Origin: Bacillus sp. B15-48
GTDB lineage: Bacteria; Bacillota; Bacilli; Bacillales; Cytobacillaceae
Assembly (NCBI RefSeq): GCF_016879755.1
Contig: NZ_WOFU01000018.1
Span: forward strand, 1 to 51,939
Direction: 5' to 3'
DNA length: 51,939 bases
The notes beneath the pieces were generated by a model. It saw only the letters and a program-made list of their open reading frames with translations, was not told the origin of the DNA and ran no database searches. Shown piece by piece: positions 18,207 to 27,400 of this stretch (position 1 is the stretch's first letter; each line of letters opens with the position of its first letter). The translations under genes were made by a program, and so were the position numbers.

Positions 18207-18659
18207 TTATCCTCTTTTCGCCCCTCTACCTCCTCGTTTTGATTCAGTATTGCGCTTCAAAGATGACAAGCGGTCTTCACTATCCTTTAAAAACTTTGCC
18301 ATTTTTGTTTCAAAATTTTCCGGACGGGTGGTGTTACGATTATCATTTGCTTTATTATGGCGCGGACGCTGTGAGTATGGCTTTGAGTATGGCTTTGAAT
18401 CTGGCTTAGCAGGCCTTTCAGGTTTATCCACTGCCTTTTTAATCGAGAGACCGATTTTTCCATCCTTTTCAACATTAATTACTTTTACTTCGACTTGTTG
18501 GCCGACCTTTAAATGATCATTAATGTCCTTGACGTAATTGTCGGCAACCTCACTAATATGGACAAGCCCTGTTGATCCTTCCGGCAGCTCCACAAACGCT
18601 CCGAAATTCGTAATACCGGTTACTTTCCCCTGCAACTTGCTGCCTACTTCGATTGACAT
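18207..18659 (-). CDS. yabR: S1-domain RNA-binding protein YabR
   Basis: A 150-aa cytoplasmic protein. Residues 1-75 form one S1 OB-fold (GSKLQGKVTGITNFGAFVEL, GLVHISEVADNYVKD, VKVINVEKDGKIGLSIK), the same module as in S1 and PNPase. The second half is a charged, proline- and lysine-rich linker with a KPYSKPYS repeat and a basic RGGRGAKRG tail, which could bind RNA nonspecifically. The role is unknown. GGAGG lies 12 nt before the ATG, a rather long spacing. It has its own strong promoter and terminator. Confidence 0.9.
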   Translation of the reverse strand: MSIEVGSKLQGKVTGITNFGAFVELPEGSTGLVHISEVADNYVKDINDHLKVGQQVEVKVINVEKDGKIGLSIKKAVDKPERPAKPDSKPYSKPYSQRPRHNKANDNRNTTRPENFETKMAKFLKDSEDRLSSLKRNTESKRGGRGAKRG

Positions 18660-18707
18660 AAAAAGAATTTTCCTCCTTAAAAGTATAAAAAATCAAACTT
18701 ACTTTAT

Positions 18708-18737
18708 ATTATACCGAATTTCGAAAAAGGGTGTCAA
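18708..18737 (-). promoter_or_regulatory. yabR promoter (sigma-A)
   Basis: On the minus strand a perfect TTGACA (18732-18737), 18 bp, and a perfect TATAAT (18708-18713). It lies just after divIC, so yabR is transcribed independently of the divIC unit. Confidence 0.8.
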
Positions 18738-18762
18738 TAAGCCACTCATTCTACTGTATTTC

Positions 18763-19137
18763 TTATTTTCCCTCCGGTAAACTAAAAATGATTTCTCCTT
18801 CTTGTGACAAGAAATAATCCCTTCTAGCCAATTTGGCAATATACTCCTCATCGTTTAATTTGGAGATTTCATTCTCAAGATATGCATGCCGTTTTTGTAA
18901 TTCAGCCAATTCCTGTTCACGTTCTTCCATTATTTGCTGCTTTTCTTCTAATGCAGCCGTTTGCGAAATAAACGTCGTTAACATAATCACTGTCATAAAT
19001 ACCGCAAAGACAAAGAAGACTGCGAGGCGCCTATATAACCGTTTTTGCTTTCTCGTTTTTGCAATTCCTTCGTTCTTCCTCTGTTGTATATACTCATTTT
19101 CAAGTTTAGCAATCGTTCGTTTCCTTATGGCGCTCAT
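18763..19137 (-). CDS. divIC: cell division protein DivIC (FtsB-like)
   Basis: A 124-aa bitopic membrane protein that forms the FtsL-DivIB-DivIC division complex at midcell. It has a basic cytoplasmic N-terminus (about 1-35), one membrane helix (about 38-58, LAVFFVFAVFMTVIMLTTFI), and an extracellular coiled coil with heptads (EEKQQIMEEREQELAELQKRH region, about 65-95). It ends with the septum-domain motif EEYIAKLARRDYFLSQEGE, shared with FtsB. It follows yabQ by 18 nt. Confidence 0.95.
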   Translation of the reverse strand: MSAIRKRTIAKLENEYIQQRKNEGIAKTRKQKRLYRRLAVFFVFAVFMTVIMLTTFISQTAALEEKQQIMEEREQELAELQKRHAYLENEISKLNDEEYIAKLARRDYFLSQEGEIIFSLPEGK

Positions 19138-19155
19138 ATTCCTCGCAGTCCTCCC

Positions 19156-19797
19156 TTATTTTTTATTATTTTTAATTGATTTTAACTTGTTTATAAATTT
19201 AGTAGTGTATTTCTGGATTTTATCGTTAAATCCTGCCATTTTATTATATAATTTCTCGACGGTATTTTTCACCCTTTTCGGCAAAAGTCTCCATAAAATT
19301 AATAAAAGCCATTTAATTGGTTTCCACACTACTTTTAAAACCCACCATAAAGTCAATAACAACGCTTTTAAAATCGTGAGAAGTCCTTTTCCAAAAATAA
19401 TGAGCAAAGAAAGAATTGTTAACAGAAGAGAACGCACAGGTTTAATAATTAAAACGATGACGATTTTTACTATCAGCTTGTACGTGGAAATGACGAAAGA
19501 AATCATCCACTCCAAGCATTTTAAATATAAACGCTTAATCAGGCTTTGATAGGCAGCGAATCCACACAGTAAAGCAAGGAAGATGTAAATTCGCACCTCG
19601 CCTTCATTCACTAAAAACAAAACATAGAAAATGGAAAGCCCTTGAAGAATCCAGAATAGCAAATCGTTAATAAAAACAATCCATGTTTTCCTCCGTTGGC
19701 GCTGTAAAAATCGATTATACGTATCAAGCATCGCCCCAAAAAGACTCCCCATTCCTATCATTGCAATCATCGTAAGGAATTGGGTTGTAAGTGTCAT
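19156..19797 (-). CDS. yabQ: spore cortex protein YabQ
   Basis: A 213-aa membrane protein made in the mother cell and needed for cortex formation in B. subtilis. Hydrophobic segments are seen at about 4-22, 40-60, 65-82 and 105-140 (TYKLIVKIVIVLIIKPVRSL), followed by tryptophan-rich membrane stretches (LLLTLWWVLKVVWKPIKWLL). It ends in a basic lysine-rich tail. Its start overlaps the yabP stop by 4 nt. Identification rests on position and topology, as in the YabQ family. Confidence 0.88.
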   Translation of the reverse strand: MTLTTQFLTMIAMIGMGSLFGAMLDTYNRFLQRQRRKTWIVFINDLLFWILQGLSIFYVLFLVNEGEVRIYIFLALLCGFAAYQSLIKRLYLKCLEWMISFVISTYKLIVKIVIVLIIKPVRSLLLTILSLLIIFGKGLLTILKALLLTLWWVLKVVWKPIKWLLLILWRLLPKRVKNTVEKLYNKMAGFNDKIQKYTTKFINKLKSIKNNKK

Positions 19798-20096
19798 TTG
19801 AACAGCTTGCTAAAGAACCCTTTAGCCTTCTCCCCATGCTGCTCATCTAAATACACTAGATCAAAAACCTTCCCTTTAATCGAAACAATCCCTTTGTCGA
19901 CATCTAAATTCTTCATTTGCAAATTTTGACCCTTAATCGCGAGAAATCCCATCACAGTTTCAAGCAAAAACTCTTCATTATCAAAGCTTTCTACCTGCTT
20001 AACTCCAGAGATTTCAAGTGTTCGTCTGCCTCTCATGATCACATCATGGTCAGGTACATTATTTTTTTGTTGATTTTGTTCAAAATACTGGCTCAT
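19794..20096 (-). CDS. yabP: sporulation protein YabP
   Basis: A 100-aa soluble protein of the YabP/YqfC family, made under sigma-E in B. subtilis and required for spore formation. Seen: GRRTLEISGVKQVESFDNEE and ETVMGFLAIKGQNLQMKNLD, the beta-rich core typical of the family, and a basic end (GFFSKLFK). The biochemical role is not known. It is coupled to yabQ by a 4-nt overlap and preceded by a likely sigma-E promoter. Confidence 0.9.
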   Translation of the reverse strand: MSQYFEQNQQKNNVPDHDVIMRGRRTLEISGVKQVESFDNEEFLLETVMGFLAIKGQNLQMKNLDVDKGIVSIKGKVFDLVYLDEQHGEKAKGFFSKLFK

Positions 20097-20134
20097 ATTA
20101 ATCCCTCACAATCGCGTTATACACGGTTTGTACA

Positions 20135-20162
20135 TATGTATGATTGGAGGATTGAAATTAGA
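20135..20162 (-). promoter_or_regulatory. probable sigma-E promoter for yabP-yabQ
   Basis: On the minus strand TCTAATT (20156-20162), 13 bp, CATACATA (20135-20142). The -10 fits the sigma-E pattern CATACANT except at the last base; the -35 matches 5 of 7 positions of KMATATT. It sits between rqcP and yabP, where B. subtilis has a sigma-E promoter. Confidence 0.5.
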
Positions 20163-20171
20163 ACAAGCCTA

Positions 20172-20438
20172 TCACTCCGATTCAGAAAGGCGTTCTTCCT
20201 TTATAATTGTATACATCTCTGCCGCTTCTTCTTTACGGGTATTTTCTTGGATCCGCTCAATTTTTACTGTAACCATTCTTTGCCCGAAGCGGATTGACAA
20301 CTCATCTCCTACTTTTACATTCGTACTCGCCTTAGCAGGTTGTCCATTGACAGAAATTCTGCCTTGATCGGAAACTTCCTTTGCCAATGTTCTTCTTTTA
20401 ATTAACCTCGATACTTTTAAAAATTTATCTAACCGCAT
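20172..20438 (-). CDS. rqcP: ribosome quality control protein RqcP (S4 domain)
   Basis: An 88-aa protein, mostly an S4 RNA-binding domain (MRLDKFLKVSRLIKRRTLAKE, then GRISVNGQPAKASTNVKVGD). In B. subtilis RqcP (YabO) binds the 50S subunit with RqcH during tailing of stalled chains with alanine. The C-terminal part is charged. It is an Hsp15-like short protein. AGGAG precedes the ATG. It is the last gene of the yabM-yabN-rqcP set, starting 11 nt after the yabN stop. Confidence 0.92.
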   Translation of the reverse strand: MRLDKFLKVSRLIKRRTLAKEVSDQGRISVNGQPAKASTNVKVGDELSIRFGQRMVTVKIERIQENTRKEEAAEMYTIIKEERLSESE

Positions 20439-20449
20439 ATTTTCATCTC

Positions 20450-21913
20450 CTATTTGCCTTTTTCCTTTGCTTCGACCCAGAAAGCGTCAAGCTCCTCGAG
20501 CGTGAAATCAGTAAATGGTCGCCCTGCCTCGGCTACCTTTTCCTCAATATACCGAAAACGGCGGCTAAACTTCTGATTTGTTCGAAGTAACGCCTCTTCT
20601 GGATTAATTTTCTCATGTCTAGCTACATTGACAAGTGCAAACAACAAATCACCGAATTCAAGTTCCATTTCTTCCCGAGACTTTTCCTGCATCGCCTCTT
20701 GAAACTCAGCGAACTCTTCCTGCACCTTCTCAAGGATTGGGGTAATGTCACCCCAGTCAAACCCAACTTTAGCCGCTTCCTTTTGGAGCTCGACTGCCTT
20801 TAGTAAATTAGGCAACCCTTTGCCAACCCCTTCCAACAGTGATTGTTTCTCTTCCCCCTTTTCCTGCTGTTTGATTATTTGCCAATTTTTTAAAACAGCC
20901 TCTTCATCTTCAGCTACAAATGTTCCAAATACATGAGGATGGCGCCTTACCATTTTTTCTGAGATTCCCGCAATCACATCGTCAATCGTAAAATACGCAT
21001 CGTCTTCACCAATTTGTGCGTGTAGCATCACTTGGAGGAGAACATCGCCCAGTTCTTCTATGATATGATCAATATCTTCTTCATTAATCGCTTCGATTAA
21101 CTCATATGACTCCTCAATCAAATACTTTTTCAATGACGCATGGGTTTGTTTTTTATCCCAAGGACAGCCATTCGGTCCTCTTAACGTTGCAATGATTTGA
21201 CGAAGAGTTGAAAATTCACGATAAAGAATCGAATCCTCATTTGCCGGTGGAACATAGACCGTCGTTAAATTGTCGACCTCGACTTCGCGGTCTAGTTCAT
21301 ACAAAGGGATCCATTTAATCGATTCCCTTTCACTCCCAGCCGCGGTGACAATCGCAATTTTATATTCATCTGGAAATTTCTCCATTAACGTCAATTTAAC
21401 TTCAGAGGCAACAAAACGATCATATACTTGACCGATAAGCATATGGGTATTGAGCCGTACCATCTCCCGTGATAAATCGGTAGCATCCAATAGTTGGAAT
21501 CCTTCGATTGGATCAATCTTTAATGCTTGAAAAGCCGCATCTAAAAAGCTTTGGCCACCGCCTATTTCAATCTCAACTTTATATTTTGGTGCCCTTTCCA
21601 ATAAAAGCTGCACCGTTTTTTCGGCGACTAGCGGATGTCCTGGCACAGCATAAATGATTTTTGTTTCGGTGGACGCCTTTTCCAACAGCGTTTCACAGAT
21701 TTTCTCATAAACGGCGGAAAACTCGTCATTTTGTTCATAAATCGAATCAAAAGAAGAAAAGTGAAATCCCTCTGCTTCAAGCTGTGAGACGACAGGATGT
21801 TCCTTCGTCCGCAAATAAACCGTCTTTTCCTTTGTTAAACTTTTATAAACCCCATAAGGAATTTGATTCAAATCCCCAGCTCCTAGACCAAGGACAAGTA
21901 TTTTATTCATCAT
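20450..21913 (-). CDS. yabN: YabN: SAM-methylase-like domain fused to MazG pyrophosphohydrolase
   Basis: A 487-aa two-domain protein. Residues 1 to about 215 resemble tetrapyrrole methylases (VLGLGAGDLNQIPYGVY, VYAVPGHPLVAEKTVQLLLE in the active-site region). The rest is MazG: GPNGCPWDKKQTHASLKKYL and EESYELIEAINEE...EELGDVLLQV, with the metal-binding EExxE/ExxD motif, and a second partial repeat near the end (EEMELEFGDLLFALVNVARH). MazG enzymes hydrolyse NTPs or aberrant nucleotides; the methylase domain has no known substrate. It overlaps yabM by 4 nt. Confidence 0.93.
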   Translation of the reverse strand: MMNKILVLGLGAGDLNQIPYGVYKSLTKEKTVYLRTKEHPVVSQLEAEGFHFSSFDSIYEQNDEFSAVYEKICETLLEKASTETKIIYAVPGHPLVAEKTVQLLLERAPKYKVEIEIGGGQSFLDAAFQALKIDPIEGFQLLDATDLSREMVRLNTHMLIGQVYDRFVASEVKLTLMEKFPDEYKIAIVTAAGSERESIKWIPLYELDREVEVDNLTTVYVPPANEDSILYREFSTLRQIIATLRGPNGCPWDKKQTHASLKKYLIEESYELIEAINEEDIDHIIEELGDVLLQVMLHAQIGEDDAYFTIDDVIAGISEKMVRRHPHVFGTFVAEDEEAVLKNWQIIKQQEKGEEKQSLLEGVGKGLPNLLKAVELQKEAAKVGFDWGDITPILEKVQEEFAEFQEAMQEKSREEMELEFGDLLFALVNVARHEKINPEEALLRTNQKFSRRFRYIEEKVAEAGRPFTDFTLEELDAFWVEAKEKGK

Positions 21914-23523
21914 CGATCGTCTCCTGTCTTTTGCGGCAGCAAAAATAACAGCTTGCTTCCAAATGGAAGCATGAGTAATTCATACTCCCGCAACAATTTC
22001 AATTTAATAACTGTGACTAAATAGAGAATAGCCCCTAAGGCGACTGCAGATAATGCCTGCATAGAAGCCCCTAACCTCCCTGGTAGCCATAAATTTATAG
22101 CATAATCTGTAACTGCCAAATAAAAATGGAGAAAAACCCCCATAATTCCTGAAACAATTAGCACTTTCCCTATAAATAGAAGGGATAAAACCTGTTGCTG
22201 CATCGTTTGTCGAAGCTTTCTGATCATAAGTAATAGAACGATAGAAAGGGCAATTAATGTGGCAATTGCTGCACCTTTCGTTCCATAGAGAGGAACGAGA
22301 AGTACGTTCAATCCGTATTTCAATGCGAAACTAGCAGCAATCATATAGGCTGGATAAATCGGGTTGTCCATCCCTTGAAATACTCCGGAAATCGTAATCA
22401 GCATCGATACAGGGAAGATAGCGATGCTTAAAATGGCGAGAACAGCGGACCCTTCATTGTTTTCAAACAGCATTCTATTTGTCGGTTCAATGATGCTGAA
22501 TAATCCGACTGCAGCAGCCGCACCCACGATAAGACTTACTTGCAGAGCAATTCGGACATCAATGATGATTTCTTCTTTTTGTTTCCTTCCCGAGATTGCC
22601 GGTACAATTGATAATGCCATCGAAGTAGCAACGACGGTCCCAAGTTGGATAAGTGGTTGGCCGCGGTCAAAAACCCCTTTAGAAATCTTTGCGACATTTT
22701 CCTCTATTCCGGTTGCTATTAACAAATTATAAAGGTTTAAGGCATCTGCCAGCTGCATGAGAATTAGAACCATACTGCTGATACTAATTGCAAATCCTTG
22801 AATAATCAGCAATTTTAAAACAGGACCTGCCCCTCTAAATAAATTCAATCCTCGATCTTCTTTAGCAAAGCGAACATCTGCTTTCCTTAAAAAAAAGAAC
22901 GTCAAAGTCGATAAACCAACTAATCCGCCAGTCACTGCGCCAAAGACAGCTCCACTTCCTGCTGTATAAAGAGAATAGCCTGCCTCCAGCAATACATACG
23001 AAAGAAGGATAATCGTTATCACACGAACAAGCTGTTCACCAACTTGAGAAATGGCAGTCGGAATCATATTGCCTCTCCCTTGAAAGTACCCCCTCAAACT
23101 GGCAGTAAACGGCAAGATTAAAAATGGAATTGCGACAACTCGAAACAAAGAACTAAGTTGCTCATCTCCCATAATTGAGGCAATCCAATCTGCTCCGAAA
23201 TAAAAGAACAGAAAAAGGCTACAGCTGAAGAAAAGTAAAAAAAAGAAAGAGATGGCTAAAACTTTTGCCCCTTTCTGTTCATTCCCTTGCGAAAGCTGTT
23301 CTTTATATAATTTTGAAATGACGACTGGGAATCCTTGGGTTGCAAGGATTAGCATCATCCCATAAAATGGGTAAACTTGTTGGTATATGTAAAAGCCGAC
23401 ATCCCCAACAATATTTTGAAAGGGAACTCGGTAAATTGCGCTTAAAATTTTTGTTACAATCGCTGCACAAGTTAATATGAAGGCACCTCTAAATAATAGT
23501 TGTGATTCTCTATCGGGCTTCAT
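21910..23523 (-). CDS. yabM: polysaccharide flippase-family membrane protein YabM (MurJ/SpoVB-like)
   Basis: A 537-aa integral membrane protein with about 14 helices, of the MOP superfamily. It carries ILTCAAIVTKILSAIYRVPF at the N-terminus and GFYIYQQVYPFYGMMLILAT, the family signature, and a loop with PFTASLRGYFQGRGNMIPTA. B. subtilis has several paralogues (SpoVB, YtgP/MurJ, YabM). Position between spoVT and yabN identifies YabM. It likely moves a lipid-linked cell-wall intermediate, but the substrate is unknown. Confidence 0.88.
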   Translation of the reverse strand: MKPDRESQLLFRGAFILTCAAIVTKILSAIYRVPFQNIVGDVGFYIYQQVYPFYGMMLILATQGFPVVISKLYKEQLSQGNEQKGAKVLAISFFFLLFFSCSLFLFFYFGADWIASIMGDEQLSSLFRVVAIPFLILPFTASLRGYFQGRGNMIPTAISQVGEQLVRVITIILLSYVLLEAGYSLYTAGSGAVFGAVTGGLVGLSTLTFFFLRKADVRFAKEDRGLNLFRGAGPVLKLLIIQGFAISISSMVLILMQLADALNLYNLLIATGIEENVAKISKGVFDRGQPLIQLGTVVATSMALSIVPAISGRKQKEEIIIDVRIALQVSLIVGAAAAVGLFSIIEPTNRMLFENNEGSAVLAILSIAIFPVSMLITISGVFQGMDNPIYPAYMIAASFALKYGLNVLLVPLYGTKGAAIATLIALSIVLLLMIRKLRQTMQQQVLSLLFIGKVLIVSGIMGVFLHFYLAVTDYAINLWLPGRLGASMQALSAVALGAILYLVTVIKLKLLREYELLMLPFGSKLLFLLPQKTGDDR

Positions 23524-23555
23524 TGCCCAACTCCTTCCAATTCATAATCGAATGT

Positions 23556-23564
23556 ATTATACCA
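23556..23564 (-). promoter_or_regulatory. probable yabM promoter, extended -10
   Basis: On the minus strand TGG plus a perfect TATAAT (23556-23561) about 33 nt before the yabM ATG. No good -35 is visible, as is common with TGn-extended elements. Confidence 0.45.
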
Positions 23565-23612
23565 CACTAAATCATGAAAAGAAGATGACAACCAGGTTTG
23601 TTTGTCTGCCTG

Positions 23613-23653
23613 AATAAGCAAAAGGCAACCAAAAAGGTTGCCTTTTGCTTATT
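23613..23653 (-). terminator. spoVT terminator
   Basis: An 18-bp perfect stem (arms 23613-23630 and 23636-23653, 5-nt loop). The inner part GGCAACC/GGTTGCC followed by TTTTGCTT acts as a terminator on the minus strand. The stem includes the spoVT stop region. Confidence 0.85.
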
Positions 23654-24185
23654 GCTCCATTTGACGTGCGAGAAAACCAGCAGCGGTTTCAACCGCTTTT
23701 TGTTCTACTTCTCCTAACGAACCCTCTTTCGAGGAAATAATTACTGCTCCGATTGGATCCCCATTTGCAATAATCGGTCCAATTGTATACGCAGAGATTT
23801 CATCATCAATTCCTTCAACTAAGGCGACTGACCCTTGTTGGTTCATCAAAACGGAAGATCGTTCCTCCATCGCCTTCTCAACGAGATCACTTATATTTTT
23901 ATTTAGATATTCTTTTTTAGAACCACCAGCGATTGCAATATAGGTGTCTCGGTCACAAATAAGGACTGGGTTGCCTAAACTGTCATACAGTGCTTCTGCG
24001 TATTCCTTAGCAAAGTCACCTAATTCACTAATTGGGGAGTATTTCTTTAATATGACTTCTCCATCACGGTCAACAAAAATTTCTAATGGGTCACCTTCAC
24101 GAATACGAAGTGTCCTACGAATTTCCTTCGGAATTACGACACGACCTAAATCATCGATACGACGAACAATACCAGTTGCTTTCAT
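23649..24185 (-). CDS. spoVT: stage V sporulation protein T, AbrB-family regulator with GAF-like domain
   Basis: SpoVT is a forespore transcription factor that tunes the sigma-G regulon. The N-terminus MKATGIVRRIDDLGRVVIPKEIRRTL is the AbrB-type swapped-hairpin DNA-binding domain, and residues about 60-178 form a GAF-like sensor domain. An upstream reading would add 26 residues, but GTGAGG lies 9 nt before the ATG at 24185. That gives 178 aa, the B. subtilis length. A sigma-G promoter upstream fits forespore expression. It is related to abrB in this window. Confidence 0.95.
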   Translation of the reverse strand: MKATGIVRRIDDLGRVVIPKEIRRTLRIREGDPLEIFVDRDGEVILKKYSPISELGDFAKEYAEALYDSLGNPVLICDRDTYIAIAGGSKKEYLNKNISDLVEKAMEERSSVLMNQQGSVALVEGIDDEISAYTIGPIIANGDPIGAVIISSKEGSLGEVEQKAVETAAGFLARQMEQ

Positions 24186-24272
24186 CCAACGTTGCCTCAC
24201 TTTCATCTGATGATTGTTTTGGACAATGATGGTTGAACCCTTTAATTTATCCACCATTACCATGATTGAACT

Positions 24273-24302
24273 TAGTATCTTTCATCTGGAAAGTTCTATA
24301 CA
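24273..24302 (-). promoter_or_regulatory. spoVT sigma-G promoter
   Basis: On the minus strand TGTATA (24297-24302), 17 bp, GATACTA (24273-24279), close to the sigma-G pattern TGNATA-CATACTA. The leader to the chosen ATG is about 80 nt and would cover the extra upstream frame, which is another reason to reject the longer start only weakly. Confidence 0.7.
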
Positions 24303-24434
24303 TCCAAGAATAATTTCTCATTGCTTATATAAATTCCAAAAAAGGATAATCATACCAGTTAGCTTTACATATGATTTACCCGCGTTTTGGCGAATTGAAA
24401 CCTGTTGGATGAAATTTAGGCATGTGCGTCATCA

Positions 24435-27400
24435 TTAAGATACAGAGTTCTCCTCTTCTTTTACTGAATCGTGAAGCCCTTTTACCATTTCAAACGTAAT
24501 GTTAAACCACTCGTCTTTATTTAATCCTCTCGTGTGAACGACAATCTTTAGCTTTTGGCCATCCATTCCTAAACCGACACTTTTTCGATATTGACTACTA
24601 ATTTGAAATACCTTTTGACCGTCAATTCGCGCTGTCCCTACATCTGATACTAAAATAGTAATTTCCTGTTTTGTTTGCTTTACTGTTTCTACACCGGCCA
24701 TCTCAGCATAAATTTTTAATTCAGCGACCTTGAAGAGATTAACTACCTCGACCGGGTAAGCACCATAACGATCAATCATTTCTTCTTGTAACTCTTCCAT
24801 GTCGTTTAAAGTGATGAGTCCGCGGAAACGTTTATACATTTCAATTTTTTGGTGACCATCAGCAATATAGGCATCAGGAATATAAGCATCCATTTGCAAA
24901 TCAATTTCAACCGTCGGCTGGCGTTTTTGTTCAACCTCTGGTCTTCTTTCTTCGATCGCTTCCTTCAACATCTGTGAATACAAATCAAATCCGACTGAAT
25001 CAATGAACCCATGCTGCTCGGCTCCTAATAAATTACCGGCACCGCGGATGGACAAGTCCCGCATCGCGATTTTAAAACCGGAACCTAACTCTGTAAACTC
25101 TTTAATCGCTTGAAGCCGCTTTTCCGCTACTTCCGTCAGCACTTTATCCTTCCGATAAGTGAAGTACGCATAAGCGATTCGGTTGGAACGCCCGACACGT
25201 CCTCTCAACTGATAAAGTTGAGATAATCCCATTTTATCAGCATCATAAACGATTAATGTATTTACGTTAGGAATATCGACCCCTGTTTCAATAATCGTTG
25301 TGCTCACAAGGACATCATATTCTCCCTCTAAAAATCCAAGCATAACAGACTCTAATTCATTTTCTGTCATTTTCCCATGAGCATATGTCACCCTTGCATC
25401 TGGGACAAGCATCGAGATTTCTTCTGCTTTTCTTTCGATATCTTCGACGCGATTATATAAGAAATAAACTTGGCCTTCCCTCGCTAATTCACGCTCAATC
25501 GCCTCACGAACGAGCCCACCGTTATACTCCATTACATACGTTTGAACTGGAAAACGATTTTCCGGCGGAGTTTCAATCACAGACAAGTCTCGGACCCCGA
25601 GCATCGACATATGAAGCGTTCGCGGAATGGGTGTTGCTGTCAACGTTAGAACATCAACATTTGTTTTTAGTTTCTTAATTTTCTCTTTATGCGTAACGCC
25701 AAACCTTTGTTCCTCATCAATAATCAATAAGCCAAGATCACGATAAGTGATATCCTTCGATAATAAACGGTGGGTACCTATAACAATATCCACGGTCCCT
25801 GCTTTCAGCCCTTTAAGCGTCTCATTTTGCTGTTTTTTCGAGCGGAATCTACTCAACAAACCAATATTAATTGGATAGTCTTGGAATCTCTCACGAATTG
25901 TTTCGTAATGTTGTTGTGCCAAAATCGTAGTCGGAACAAGAAGCGCGACTTGTTTCCCATCGGCAATCGCTTTAAAAGCAGCTCTGATTGCTACCTCTGT
26001 CTTCCCATAGCCAACATCTCCACAGAGTAAACGATCCATTGGGCGTTCGTTTTCCATATCCTTTTTGATTTCATGAATCGAACGAAGCTGGTCTTCAGTC
26101 TCTTCATATCGGAAGGATGTCTCAAACTCCCTTTGCATATCTCCATCTGGTGAGTATGCATAGCCTTTGCTTGCCTCTCTCTCGGCATATAGTTTGATCA
26201 AATCGTCGGCAATATCTTCTACCGATGATTGCACCTTACTTTTAACCCGTTTCCAGTCGTTTCCACCAAGTTTATAGATCTTTGGATCTTTCCCCTCGGA
26301 ACCTACGTACTTTTGAATAAGATCGATTTGCTCGACAGGAACATAAAGTTTGTCCGTTCCTTGGTAACGGATATGAAGATAATCTTTGTGTACGCCATTA
26401 ATAACGAGTGTCTCAATTCCTAAATATTTCCCTATCCCGTGGTTTACATGGACAACATGATCGCCAACTTTTAACTCAGAATAACTTTTAATCCGTTCCG
26501 CATTTGATAATTTCTGTCTGCGTTTTTGTCTTTTCGTTTTTTTATTAAAAAGCTCTTCCTCTGTAATAACCGCAAGCTTTTGAATCGGCATTTCAAAGCC
26601 GGTATTCAAACTTCCCTCAATAATTTGTGCTTTTTCAGCCAGTATTGATTTTTTATCTTGGACGGAAATCGCATCGATTTCATAATCCTCTAGGACTCGT
26701 TCGATTTTCTGAGTCCGTTCACCGTCTGCACCAAGAAAAATGATTGTATAATGGCTTTTTTTCCACCGCTCTATTTCAGCTTTCAGAACATTGATTTGCC
26801 CATGAAAATTTTGCATCGGCTTACAAGAAATATTGAGAATATTTTGTGGATTTGTATTAGGAACATGCCTTAAAAATAAACTTGTGTAAATAATTGGATG
26901 TACTGTCTTGTGTAAAAGATCTGATGAGCTGTGAGATACGTGCAGATCATGAATGATTTGCCCTTCTCCAAGCAGGCTTGTATACCACTCGGCTTCGTCT
27001 TTATTTAAAGAGTCATTCATTTCCTGAACACGACTGATTTCATCAATAAAAATAAATCCTTTTTCGGGCAAGTAATCTAGCAAACTTTGAGGTTTTTCAT
27101 ATGCAATCGATAAGTATTTAAATAATTGATCTGGTTTTTGACCATTTTTAAGCTGTTCAAGCTCAAACCCAATATTTTGAATAAGTTGGTTTTTGGCTTT
27201 TTCATCCTTTAATTTGTTTAAACTTTTAGCCAGACCTGTTTCTAAACCTTCAATCAATTTTTCAATATGGGCTGGCTCGATAAGAATTTCTGTTGCTGGT
27301 CCAATTAACACTGTATTCAACTTATCTTTCGAACGTTGATCTTCGAGAGAAAATGTCCGTATTGAGTCAACCTCTGTATCAAAAAGTTCAATGCGGTACG

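Noticed and set aside
18287-18475. Minus-strand frame inside yabR with SHTQSHTHS-like repeats.
   Set aside because: It is an out-of-frame reading of the KPYS repeat of yabR.
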